NCBI RefSeq assembly: GCF_024648825.1
Contig: NZ_JANBBE010000001.1
Span: 1,984,001 to 2,048,000, forward strand
DNA length: 64,000 nucleotides
Direction: 5' to 3'
Origin: Lentzea californiensis
GTDB taxonomy: Bacteria > Actinomycetota > Actinomycetes > Mycobacteriales > Pseudonocardiaceae
Both the position numbers and the translations under genes were made by a program. Positions 34,996 to 42,830 of this stretch are shown here, piece after piece (within the stretch, counting starts at the first letter, position 1; every line of letters begins with the position of its first letter). The notes beneath the pieces are model-generated. The model was not told where the DNA came from. It made no database searches and saw only the letters and a program-made list of their open reading frames with translations.

Positions 34996-36279
34996 ATGGC
35001 CTCACCCGAACTGCACAGGTTCACGTTGCCCAACGGCCTGCGGGTGGTGCTCGCCCCCGACGCCTCCGCACCGGTCGTCGGCGTCAGCGTGCACTACGAC
35101 GTCGGCTTCCGTTCCGAGCCGGAGGGGCGCACCGGGTTCGCGCACCTGTTCGAGCACCTGATGTTCCAGGGCAGCGAAAGCCTGGAGAAGCTCGCCCACT
35201 TCCGGCACGTGCAGTCGTCGGGCGGCACGTTCAACGGGTCCACGCACCCCGACTACACCGACTACTACCAGGTGCTGCCGTCCGCGGCCCTGGAGCGGGC
35301 GCTGTTCCTCGAGGCGGACCGCATGCGCGCGCCGAAGCTCACCGAGGAGAACCTCCGCAACCAGATCGACGTGGTGAAGGAGGAGATCCGGCTCAACGTG
35401 CTGAACCGCCCGTACGGCGGGTTCCCCTGGATCCTCCTGCCCGCGGTGCTGTTCAAGACGTTCGCCAACGCGCACAACGGCTACGGCGACTTCGTCGACC
35501 TGGAGAGCGCGACGGTCGACAACTGCGCGGAGTTCTTCGACACCTACTACAGCCCGGCGAACGCGGTGCTGACGGTGGCGGGCGACCTCGACGTCGAGAC
35601 CACGAAGACGTTGGTGGAGAAGCACTTCGGCGACGTGCCCGCGCGGCCGCGCCCGGAGCGCCCCTCGTTCGCCGAGCCCGCCCCGCAGGGCGAGGTGCGG
35701 CACGAGCACGGCGACGCGCTGGCCCCGCTGCCCGCGATCGCGATCGGTTACCGCGTGCCCGACCCGGTCACCGACATCGACGGCTACCTCTCCTACCTCG
35801 TCCTCGCCGGCGTGCTGGCGGACGGCGACGGCTCGCGCCTGCAGCAGCGCCTGGTGCACCAAGAGGGCATCGTGATCGACCTGAACGCCGGCTGCGGCCT
35901 GTTCGGCCCGCTCGAGGCCCGCGACCCGGACACGTTCAGCATCACCGCGATCCACGCCGCCGAGGTCTCCGCCGACCAGGTCGTCGCGGCCATCGACGAG
36001 GAACTGCAGAAGCTCGCGCAGGAGCCGCCGTCGGCCGAGGAGCTCGCGAAGGTCACCGCCCGCTGGGCGTCGACCATGCACAAGGAGCACGACCGGCTCA
36101 CGAACCGCACGCTGGGCCTCGGCTCCGCGGAACTGCTGTTCGGCCGCGCCGAGCTGATCTACGAACTCCCCCGTCGGATCGCGTCTGTGACCGTCGACGA
36201 GGTGTCGGCCGCGGCCAAGGCGCTGCGTCCCGACTCCCGCGCCCTTCTGTTCGTCAAGCCCACCGGAGGAGCTCAGTGA
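34996..36279 (+). CDS. M16-family zinc peptidase, catalytic subunit
   Basis: 427 aa. The inverted zinc motif HxxEH is present as HLFEHLMFQG near residue 52, and the downstream Glu ligand lies in NQIDVVKEEIRLNV near 130. Insulinase-type N- and C-terminal halves are both present. Bacterial M16 enzymes of this length work as pairs with an inactive partner, and such a partner follows immediately, overlapping by GTGA. No signal peptide, so probably cytoplasmic. Substrates are likely small peptides. Confidence 0.88.
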   Translation: MASPELHRFTLPNGLRVVLAPDASAPVVGVSVHYDVGFRSEPEGRTGFAHLFEHLMFQGSESLEKLAHFRHVQSSGGTFNGSTHPDYTDYYQVLPSAALERALFLEADRMRAPKLTEENLRNQIDVVKEEIRLNVLNRPYGGFPWILLPAVLFKTFANAHNGYGDFVDLESATVDNCAEFFDTYYSPANAVLTVAGDLDVETTKTLVEKHFGDVPARPRPERPSFAEPAPQGEVRHEHGDALAPLPAIAIGYRVPDPVTDIDGYLSYLVLAGVLADGDGSRLQQRLVHQEGIVIDLNAGCGLFGPLEARDPDTFSITAIHAAEVSADQVVAAIDEELQKLAQEPPSAEELAKVTARWASTMHKEHDRLTNRTLGLGSAELLFGRAELIYELPRRIASVTVDEVSAAAKALRPDSRALLFVKPTGGAQ

Positions 36280-37664
36280 CCGCCGCCAAGACCCATCGCC
36301 CGGCAGACGAGATCGGCCGTACCGAGGCCGGTCCCCGTCCGCTGCCGGAGCTGGGATCGCAGAAGGTGGCCGCCGAGCTGTCTACTGTGGACACCACGCT
36401 GCCCAACGGCCTGCGCGTCATCGCGGTGCGCCGCGCCACGGTGCCGATGGTCGAGCTGCGGTTGCGCGTCCCGTTCGCGGACCCGGCCGGCAGCAGCGTC
36501 GGCTCCCACCACGCCGCGGTGGCCGAGATCCTCGCGAACACCGTGCTGACCGGCACCGAGAAGCGTTCGCGCGTGCAGATCGACACCGAACTGGCGCTGG
36601 TCGGCGGCGAGCTCGACGCCATGGTCGACCCGGAGCGGCTGAGCTTCACCGGCAACGCACTGGCCTCGGGCCTCGGCACGGTGCTGGAGGTGCTGGCCGA
36701 CGTCCTGACGGGCGCCTCCTACCCGGCCGAGGAGCTGGAGCGCGAGGGCGCCCGCCTGGTCGAGCGCATCACGATCGCCCGCTCGCAGCCGAGCGTCATC
36801 GCGCGTGAGGCGTTGCAGAGGGTCCTGTACGGCGACCACCCGTACGCGAAGGAGATGCCGGAGGCCGACGAGGTCGCCGCCGTCACCCGCGACGCCGTGG
36901 TGGCGTTGCACCACAAGGCCCTGCTGCCGCGCGGCTCGGTCATCGTCGTCGTCGGCGACGTCGAGCCGGCCGACGCCGTGGCCCAGATCGGCGACGCGCT
37001 GGGCGCGTGGCAGGGCGACGGCGAGGCCGTCCAGCTGCCGCCGCTGCCGAAGGTGTCCGGCGGTGACCTGGTGCTCGTGCACCGCGCCGGTGCCGTGCAG
37101 TCGCAGATCCGCCTTGCGGCGCAGGCGATCCCGCGCACCGACGAGCGCTACCCGGCGCTGCAGCTCGCGAACCTGGTCTACGGCGGGTTCTTCTCCTCGC
37201 GCCTGGTCGAGAACATCCGCGAGGACAAGGGCTACACCTACAGCGCCCGGTCGCACCCCGAGTTCACCGTGCACGGCGCGACGTTGCTGATCGACGCCGA
37301 CACGGCCTCGGACGTGACGGCGGCGGCGCTGCTGGAGACCCGCTACGAACTGGCGCGCCTCGGCCTCGTGCCGCCGTCGGAGTCCGAAGTGGACACCGCG
37401 CGCAGCTACGCCGTGGGCACGCTGCTCACCAGCACGTCCTCGCAGGGCGGCCTGGCGTCGTTCCTGGTGAACCTCGTCGCGCTCGGCCTCGGCCTCGACT
37501 GGCTGGTGGCGCACCCGCAGCGCCTCGCGGCCGTCACGCCGGAGCAGGTGGCCGCGGCCGCGCTGGAGTTCTTCGCCCCCGGCAACTTCACCGGCGTGCT
37601 CGTCGGTGACGCCGAGACGCTCAAGCCGAAGCTGGCCGCGTTGGGCGGGGTCTCGCTCCAGTGA
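36276..37664 (+). CDS. M16-family non-catalytic partner subunit
   Basis: 462 aa from the GTG at 36276, with GGAGGAG just upstream. It has the M16 fold (TTLPNGLRVIAVRRA start) but the zinc motif is replaced by SHHAAVAEILAN, with no HxxEH. The C-terminal half keeps SSRLVENIREDKGYTYSA, the Arg-Tyr motif that the inactive subunit gives to the active site of its partner. It should dimerise with the preceding protein. The stop overlaps the GTG of the Nudix gene. Confidence 0.87.
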   Translation: MTAAKTHRPADEIGRTEAGPRPLPELGSQKVAAELSTVDTTLPNGLRVIAVRRATVPMVELRLRVPFADPAGSSVGSHHAAVAEILANTVLTGTEKRSRVQIDTELALVGGELDAMVDPERLSFTGNALASGLGTVLEVLADVLTGASYPAEELEREGARLVERITIARSQPSVIAREALQRVLYGDHPYAKEMPEADEVAAVTRDAVVALHHKALLPRGSVIVVVGDVEPADAVAQIGDALGAWQGDGEAVQLPPLPKVSGGDLVLVHRAGAVQSQIRLAAQAIPRTDERYPALQLANLVYGGFFSSRLVENIREDKGYTYSARSHPEFTVHGATLLIDADTASDVTAAALLETRYELARLGLVPPSESEVDTARSYAVGTLLTSTSSQGGLASFLVNLVALGLGLDWLVAHPQRLAAVTPEQVAAAALEFFAPGNFTGVLVGDAETLKPKLAALGGVSLQ

Positions 37665-38608
37665 GTTTCGAACTAGTCGGTCTGCCCGCGCTGTCGCGCT
37701 TCGCGGTCGACCGGTGCGAGCTGTTGCGCGGCGACGACGAGAAGCTCGCCGCGCTCTGGCCCAAGGCCCGGATGATCGTCGTGGACACGCGCGGCCGCAC
37801 GCTGGTCGCCGATCGCGGCACGAGGCTGGCCGACCGGCCGGCCCTGGAGTTCGGTGACCTGCCGCCCGTGAACGCCGTCCTGCTCGGTGAGCAGGACGGC
37901 GTGGCCTGGTTCGCCGTGCTGATGCCCGCCGAGGACGGCGAGGTGGTGCCGGCCAGCCGTGCCTGGGGTCCGCCGGAGCTCACGGACGAGCCGCAGTGGC
38001 TCGACCTGCGGCAGGCCGGTGCGACGCTCGACGACATGTCGGCCGGGCTGTTCACGACGGCCGCCGCGTTGTTCCAGTGGCACCGGCTCGGCAAGTACTG
38101 CGCCAAGTGCGGGGCCAGGACGGTGCTGGAGAAGTCCGGCTGGGCGTCGGTCTGTTCCGGCTGCGGCCGGGAGGAGTACCCGCGCACCGACTCGGCGGTG
38201 ATCTGCCTCGTGCACGACGGCGCCGACCAGGTCCTCGTCGCTCGCGGACCGGAGTGGCCGGAGGGCCGTTTCTCCGTGCTCGCCGGGTTCGTCGAGGCCG
38301 GCGAGTCACTGGAAGCCTGCGTGGCGCGGGAGGTCGCCGAGGAGGTCGGCGTCTCGGTGCGGGACATCCGGTACCTCGGGTCCCAGCCCTGGCCGTTCCC
38401 GCGCTCGTTGATGATCGGGTTCGAGGCCGTGGCCGACCCCGCCGAGCCGTTGCGGCTCGCCGAGGGTGAGATCGCCGAGGCCATGTGGGTGTCGCGCGCC
38501 GACGTCCGCAAGGCGATCGAGGAACCGGGCAGCGTTCCCGGCCTCGGGCTCGCCGGTGGTGCGTCGATCGCGTTCCGGATGCTGCAGAGCTGGTCGGGAG
38601 CGGTCTAG
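37661..38608 (+). CDS. nudC: NADH pyrophosphatase NudC (Nudix)
   Basis: 315 aa from the GTG at 37661, which overlaps the M16 stop. It contains a four-cysteine zinc ribbon (CAKCG and CSGCG) near 145-167, the Nudix box GFVEAGESLEACVAREVAEE, and the NudC signature SQPWPFPRS after it. The enzyme hydrolyses NAD(H) to NMN(H) and AMP and can remove NAD caps from RNA in other bacteria. Last gene of the co-directional run that starts at 33325. Confidence 0.93.
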   Translation: MSFELVGLPALSRFAVDRCELLRGDDEKLAALWPKARMIVVDTRGRTLVADRGTRLADRPALEFGDLPPVNAVLLGEQDGVAWFAVLMPAEDGEVVPASRAWGPPELTDEPQWLDLRQAGATLDDMSAGLFTTAAALFQWHRLGKYCAKCGARTVLEKSGWASVCSGCGREEYPRTDSAVICLVHDGADQVLVARGPEWPEGRFSVLAGFVEAGESLEACVAREVAEEVGVSVRDIRYLGSQPWPFPRSLMIGFEAVADPAEPLRLAEGEIAEAMWVSRADVRKAIEEPGSVPGLGLAGGASIAFRMLQSWSGAV

Positions 38609-38633
38609 GTTCGTCGCGCGGTGACGGTGGTCC

Positions 38634-39842
38634 TCATCGGGGGCCGATCCAGGAGATGTGGCCGTCCGGGCGGACGGTGGCTTCGGCGCCGTCCAGCACG
38701 GTGGTGGTTCCCTTGCCGTCGGCCAGGTCCAGGCCGGGCAGGAACGTGCCCGCCAGCGGGTGGTCGCAGCCCGTCTCGTAGCGGACGTCGGTGCCCTGGA
38801 CCATCGCGGAGATCCGGGTCTTGACCTCGGGGAGGTCGAGCAGGTCGCCGACGAGTGCGTGGAGTTCGCGGGACCGCGGGTCCGGCCGGGTCAGCGCCAC
38901 CTGGGCCATGGTGTTGCGCAGGACCCGTTCGCCGACCGGATGGCGTTCGGTGGTGTAGGTGTCGATGAGGGCCGAGTCGTCGGTGGCCAGTTTCCAGCCC
39001 AGGTTGAAGGCGTCCTGGAGGCCCAGGTTGAGGCCCTGGCCGCCGAACGGCGAGTGGACGTGGGCGGCGTCACCCGCCAGCAGGACGTTGCCACGGCGGT
39101 AGGTGGTGGCCTGGCGGGTGTTGTCGGTCCAGGTGGTGGCGGTGTGGACGGCCGTGATCCGGACGTCGAGGCCGCTCACCCGGCGTAGCGCCGCTTCCAG
39201 GGGTTCGCGGGTCACCTCGCGGGTCGCGGGCGGGCCGTCGTACTCGATGAGCATGATGCGGCCTTTGAGCGGCCCGAAGGCATGGACGCCGGTCGGGGTG
39301 CGGTGCCAGCCGTTCGGGAGGTCGCCGTCGACGTCGGCGATCGCCTGGTAGCCGGTCAGGGTCGGGCCGGTGCCGGGGAAGTCGAAGCCGGCGAGCCCGC
39401 GGACGGTGCTGCGGCCGCCGTCGCAGCCGATCACGTACTCCGAGTCCAGGTCCAGGCCGGTCACCTCGACGCCGCGGCGGATGTACACGCCCAGATCACG
39501 GGCACGGTCCTCGAGAATGCGCTCCAGTGCCTGCTGGGACAGCATCACGAGTGGCAGACCGTCCAGTTTGAACAGTCCGGCGAAGTGACCGGTGGAGCGG
39601 CGGACCGGCCACGCGAGGCGGGCGGCCTCCTCCTCGCTCGCGGCGTCGACGGCAGGGGCGAGGCCGCGCATCGCGAGCATCTCGTAAGTCCGGCCGCTGA
39701 TCATGTGGGCCTTGATGGTGCCGGACTGAGTGGTGTGGCGTTCCAGCACGGTGGTGCGGACGCCTTGGAGGGCGAGCTCGCCTGCCAGCAGGAGGCCCAC
39801 CGGGCCCGCACCGACGATCGTGACGTCTCCACAGGTTTTCAT
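38634..39842 (-). CDS. FAD-dependent aromatic monooxygenase (PHBH/Rox-like)
   Basis: 402 aa from the ATG at 39842. The FAD dinucleotide motif is VTIVGAGPVGLLLAGELA, with the middle motif YVIGCDGGRSTVR and the GD motif LLAGDAAHVHSPFGGQGLNLGLQDA. This is the class A flavoprotein monooxygenase family, which includes rifampicin and tetracycline oxidases. It is shorter than rifampicin monooxygenase (about 470-480 aa) at the C-terminal end. Divergent from a MarR regulator, it may be induced by its aromatic substrate. A leaderless message is likely, since a -10 sits just upstream. Confidence 0.85.
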   Translation of the reverse strand: MKTCGDVTIVGAGPVGLLLAGELALQGVRTTVLERHTTQSGTIKAHMISGRTYEMLAMRGLAPAVDAASEEEAARLAWPVRRSTGHFAGLFKLDGLPLVMLSQQALERILEDRARDLGVYIRRGVEVTGLDLDSEYVIGCDGGRSTVRGLAGFDFPGTGPTLTGYQAIADVDGDLPNGWHRTPTGVHAFGPLKGRIMLIEYDGPPATREVTREPLEAALRRVSGLDVRITAVHTATTWTDNTRQATTYRRGNVLLAGDAAHVHSPFGGQGLNLGLQDAFNLGWKLATDDSALIDTYTTERHPVGERVLRNTMAQVALTRPDPRSRELHALVGDLLDLPEVKTRISAMVQGTDVRYETGCDHPLAGTFLPGLDLADGKGTTTVLDGAEATVRPDGHISWIGPR

Positions 39843-39849
39843 GCTCAAC

Positions 39850-39892
39850 ATTTGATCGTGAAAATGTCGCGTGGTCAAACTTGTTTTAGGAT
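39850..39892. promoter_or_regulatory. Bidirectional promoter/operator between monooxygenase and MarR genes
   Basis: Minus strand: TTGACC, 17 bases, TCAAAT (ending at 39850), with the ATG at 39842 at about +1, so leaderless. Plus strand: TAGGAT at 39887-39892 with the GTG at 39899 at about +1. An inverted TTTGA...TCAAA (39851-39855 with 39875-39879) overlaps both promoters and could be the MarR operator. Confidence 0.5.
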
Positions 39893-39898
39893 GCGGTG

Positions 39899-40366
39899 GT
39901 GACTGAGCCGATCTACTCGTGGCTGTACGTGCAGCAGGGCGTGGACGCCGTGAAGGCCGCGATCGGGCGGCGCATGGAGGCCGGCGCCGGGTGTTCGCTG
40001 CTGGAACACGTGGCGCTCTACCAGCTGCACCACAACGGCGGACGGCTGCAGATGTCCGAGCTCGTCGAACTGCTCGACGTCAGCCCGTCCGGCGTCACGC
40101 GGCTGGTCGAACGGCTGGTCCAGCGCGGCTGGGTGGTCCGGGAGCAGCCCGCGGACAACCGGCGGCTGGTCATCGCCGTGCTCACGCCCGAGGGCGAGGA
40201 GGCCTGCGTGGGGACGACGGCGCGGGTGTACCGGGCATCGCTGACCGAGGAGTTCACGGGGTTGCTGAGCGAACGCGACCTCGCCGACCTGCGACGGATC
40301 GGGCGCAAGCTGATGGAGGGGCACGGCCGGTGGGACGTGAAGCGGTTCGCGCCGTCAGAGGAGTGA
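39899..40366 (+). CDS. MarR-family transcriptional regulator
   Basis: 155 aa from the GTG at 39899; a GTG one codon earlier is possible, but 39899 fits a leaderless start seven bases after TAGGAT. The winged helix reads MSELVELLDVSPSGVTRLVERLVQRGWVVREQPADNRR, split here by function into recognition helix and wing, and RLVIAVLTPEGEE ends the wing as usual in MarR. It most likely represses itself and the divergent flavin monooxygenase and responds to a phenolic ligand. Its end overlaps the convergent jetD-like gene by 12 bases. Confidence 0.88.
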   Translation: MTEPIYSWLYVQQGVDAVKAAIGRRMEAGAGCSLLEHVALYQLHHNGGRLQMSELVELLDVSPSGVTRLVERLVQRGWVVREQPADNRRLVIAVLTPEGEEACVGTTARVYRASLTEEFTGLLSERDLADLRRIGRKLMEGHGRWDVKRFAPSEE

Positions 40367-41371
40367 CGGCAGCACGTGCTCCTCGGTGACCATCAAGCCG
40401 GTCGTGGCCATGGTCTCGGCGAGATCGGGGTCCCAGCTCGCGGTCTCCGGACGGCTGTTCAGCGTCGGCAGTTCGACACCGCGGGCGATCAGCGTGGCGA
40501 CGGCCTCGCGGTAGTCGGCCGCCGACATCCGCCACGCGGTTCCGCCCGTCCAGGCGAGGATCTCGTTGGCGACGCGGATGCCGTCGGGCGTGAAGTCGTG
40601 GTGGCACCGGACGGTCCTGCCGTCGAGGTGGTGCTTCGCCTGGGGCGTCAGGCCGTCCGGGAGCACCATCAACGGTCCGGGCACACCGGATTCCAGCAGG
40701 CGCGGTGACCGGACGACGGTGATCTCGAGGGTGTCGAGGGTGTCGTTGAGCGTCAGGTAACCCTGTGAGGTGAGCACCGGGCCGCTGTAGGCGTCGGGCA
40801 GCACGCCCACGCGTTCCCAGTCGGTGCCGGCGAGCCGCAGGGCCGTGCCTACGATGCGGGCCAACGGACGGCCGTCGTCCAAGTCGTTGCCCGCCAAGGC
40901 GAACCGCGTGGTCCACTGCCGCGGTTCGGGACTGAGCCTCGCGAGGATCGCCGCGGCCTGGTTCGCGATCATCGGCAACGCGGGCTGCGGGATCTTGCCG
41001 TACCTGCGGACGTGCTCGATCCACTCGGCGGCCCACGGACGCGACAGCAGACCGTGCTCCCGCAACGCGAACTTCAGCACGGCGTCCGCGGTCGAGGCCT
41101 CCTGCGCCGTCGCCATGCCGACTGGCTTGCCGTGCACCGATTCCAGCACCTCGGGCAACGAACTCCCGTGCGCGCGAACGTGTTCGTCCAGCCGCGCCAG
41201 CGAGATCTGCCGGCGGGCGGGGTGGGCGATCGGCTTGCGCAGGAGTTCACCCAGGGCGGTGGCGGTGCTCGCGTCCTCGACGCGGAAGCTGAACGCCGAC
41301 CGGCCGCCGCCCTCCATCGTCTCGCGGGCGAGACGCCAGAACTCCCGCAGCTCGGGCTGGTCCATGTTCAC
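40355..41371 (-). CDS. JetD-like protein of a Wadjet system (TIGR02679/DUF2399 type), degenerate Toprim
   Basis: 338 aa from the GTG at 41371 (ATG at 41365 possible). The N-terminal half (FWRLARETMEGGGRSAFSF, LGELLRKPIAH, SLARLDEHVR) follows the TIGR02679 pattern. The C-terminal half (ILAWTGGTAWRMSAADY, ASWDPDLAETM, VTEEHVLPSLL) follows DUF2399. In Wadjet the family is the Toprim nuclease that cuts plasmid DNA. Here the family's ENP and GDFD motifs appear as RSP (221-223) and HDFT (258-261), so metal binding looks impaired. It is split from jetABC by two opposite-strand genes. Confidence 0.72.
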   Translation of the reverse strand: MNMDQPELREFWRLARETMEGGGRSAFSFRVEDASTATALGELLRKPIAHPARRQISLARLDEHVRAHGSSLPEVLESVHGKPVGMATAQEASTADAVLKFALREHGLLSRPWAAEWIEHVRRYGKIPQPALPMIANQAAAILARLSPEPRQWTTRFALAGNDLDDGRPLARIVGTALRLAGTDWERVGVLPDAYSGPVLTSQGYLTLNDTLDTLEITVVRSPRLLESGVPGPLMVLPDGLTPQAKHHLDGRTVRCHHDFTPDGIRVANEILAWTGGTAWRMSAADYREAVATLIARGVELPTLNSRPETASWDPDLAETMATTGLMVTEEHVLPSLL

Positions 41372-41377
41372 GGCACC

Positions 41378-41383
41378 ACCCTA
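41378..41383 (-). promoter_or_regulatory. -10 box of the jetD-like gene
   Basis: Minus-strand TAGGGT with six bases to the GTG at 41371, so the transcript would be leaderless. TTCAGG lies 18 bases further upstream as a weak -35. The same TAGGGTGG stands before jetA (49526-49531). Confidence 0.45.
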
Positions 41384-41444
41384 GTAACCCGGTGAGCAGA
41401 GCCTGAACGACCGCGACGACATCCGGACGCCGTCGCGACGGGCC

Positions 41445-41474
41445 TTGACAGCGGGAGTCCCGAAGCGGACTCTT
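41445..41474 (+). promoter_or_regulatory. Promoter of the TetR gene
   Basis: A perfect TTGACA at 41445-41450, an 18-base spacer and ACTCTT at 41469-41474. Position +1 falls at about the ATG at 41482, so the message should be leaderless; no ribosome-binding site is present. Confidence 0.5.
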
Positions 41475-41481
41475 CCTAACC

Positions 41482-42093
41482 ATGAGCGTTCTGCCTAATC
41501 GTGATAGGCAAGCCGAACGGCGTGAGGCGACCAGGCGGGAGATCGTCGACGCCGCGTGGGAGATCGCGCGACGCGACGGGCTGGGTGCGGTCACGTTGCG
41601 CGAGGTCGCGGCCATGATCGGCATGCGATCGCCGTCGCTGTACTCGCACTTCGACTCGAAGAACGCCATCTACGACGCGATGTTCGGGCAGGGCTGGACG
41701 CTCTACCTCGCCGAGATGAGGGAGCACCGCCTGCCGACGGCGCCGCGGGAGGCCGTGCTGGCGATCGCCGAGCGCTTCTTCGCGTTCTCGCTCGCCGACA
41801 CCGCCCGCTACCAGCTGCTGAACCAGCACGCCATCCCCGGCTTCACGCCGTCGGACGCCGCCTACGCGCCGTCCGTCGAGGTCATCGGCCTGCTGCACGA
41901 CATCATGCGCGGGCTCGGCGTCACCGATGGTGCCGACGTGGACCTGTTCCTGGCGCTGTGCGGTGGCCTGCTCGACCGGCAGCTCGCCAACGAGCCCGGT
42001 GGCGACCGCTGGCTGCGGCAGCTGCCCCGTGTGATCGACATGTTCGCCGACGAAGTCGGCCTGCCCGGACCGTCCCTGAGGAGCTTGAGATGA
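41482..42093 (+). CDS. TetR-family regulator
   Basis: 203 aa. The N-terminal helix-turn-helix is clear: RREIVDAAWEIARRDGLGAVTLREVAAMIGMRSPSLYSHF, read as two parts (helices 1-2 and the recognition helix SPSLYSHF). The C-terminal helical part is a ligand pocket and dimer interface of unknown specificity. The stop overlaps the ATG of the following DinB-fold gene (ATGA). The pair sits on the opposite strand between jetC and the jetD-like gene, and probably regulates itself rather than the defence operon. Confidence 0.9.
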   Translation: MSVLPNRDRQAERREATRREIVDAAWEIARRDGLGAVTLREVAAMIGMRSPSLYSHFDSKNAIYDAMFGQGWTLYLAEMREHRLPTAPREAVLAIAERFFAFSLADTARYQLLNQHAIPGFTPSDAAYAPSVEVIGLLHDIMRGLGVTDGADVDLFLALCGGLLDRQLANEPGGDRWLRQLPRVIDMFADEVGLPGPSLRSLR

Positions 42094-42830
42094 CCGCTGC
42101 CCTTGCCGCCAGACCCCGTCCGCCGGCGCTCGACCGGGAGACCGCGATGCGGCTCGCGGCCACCGAGTACGACCGCGTCACCGCACTGCTCGCCGGGCTC
42201 GCGCCGCAGGACTGGGACAAGCCGACGGACTGCCCGTCGTGGGACGTCCGCGCGATGGCCACGCACGTGCTCGGCATGGCCGAGATGTCGGCGTCGATGA
42301 TCGAGGGCGTGCGGCAGGCCAAGGCCGCCCAGGCCCGTGGCGGTGTGTTCATCGACGACCTGACGGCGGTGCAGGTCGAGGAGCGCGCCGCCATGACACC
42401 CGCCGCCGTCGTGGCCCGCTTCGCCGAGGTGGCACCGCGCGCGGTCAAGGGACGGCGCCGGGTGCCGCGGTTCGTGCGCGGACGGAAGATGCCCGGCAGC
42501 CAGCGGGTCAACGGCCGCGACGAGGCGTGGACGCTCGGCTTCCTCAACGACGTGATCATGACCCGCGACCCGTGGATGCACCGGTCCGACATCGCGCTCG
42601 CGACCGGAGCCCCGATGGTGCTGACGGCCGAGCACGACGGTGTGCTGGTCGACGACGTGGTGCGGGAGTGGCTCGAGCGACTGGGCAGCCCGGTCAGGTT
42701 GCGGCTGACCGGGCCCGCCGGCGGCACCTGGGGCGAGGGCGGTCCGGTCCTGGAGCTCGACGCCGTCGAGTTCTGCCGGGCGCTCTGCGGCCGCGGGACC
42801 GCCCCGCTGGACACCGAGGTGCCGTTCTAG
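42090..42830 (+). CDS. Mycothiol-dependent maleylpyruvate isomerase-like (DinB-fold) protein
   Basis: 246 aa from the ATG at 42090. The N-terminal part matches the MDMPI_N/DinB-like helical bundle: EYDRVTALLAGLAPQDWDKP, then CPSWDVRAMATHVLG with a metal-ligand His, and DPWMHRSDIA with a second. Members of this fold are thiol-dependent enzymes in actinomycetes that use mycothiol; the substrate is unknown here. Coupled to the TetR gene. The TAG stop shares a CTAG with the stop of convergent jetC. Confidence 0.8.
   Translation: MTAALAARPRPPALDRETAMRLAATEYDRVTALLAGLAPQDWDKPTDCPSWDVRAMATHVLGMAEMSASMIEGVRQAKAAQARGGVFIDDLTAVQVEERAAMTPAAVVARFAEVAPRAVKGRRRVPRFVRGRKMPGSQRVNGRDEAWTLGFLNDVIMTRDPWMHRSDIALATGAPMVLTAEHDGVLVDDVVREWLERLGSPVRLRLTGPAGGTWGEGGPVLELDAVEFCRALCGRGTAPLDTEVPF

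Noticed and set aside
33861-36275. 5' part of a 1267-aa frame before the second M16 gene
   Set aside because: It overlaps the first M16 gene and DUF2207 in another frame and is low-complexity Arg/Gly; the real start is the GTG at 36276 with GGAGGAG.
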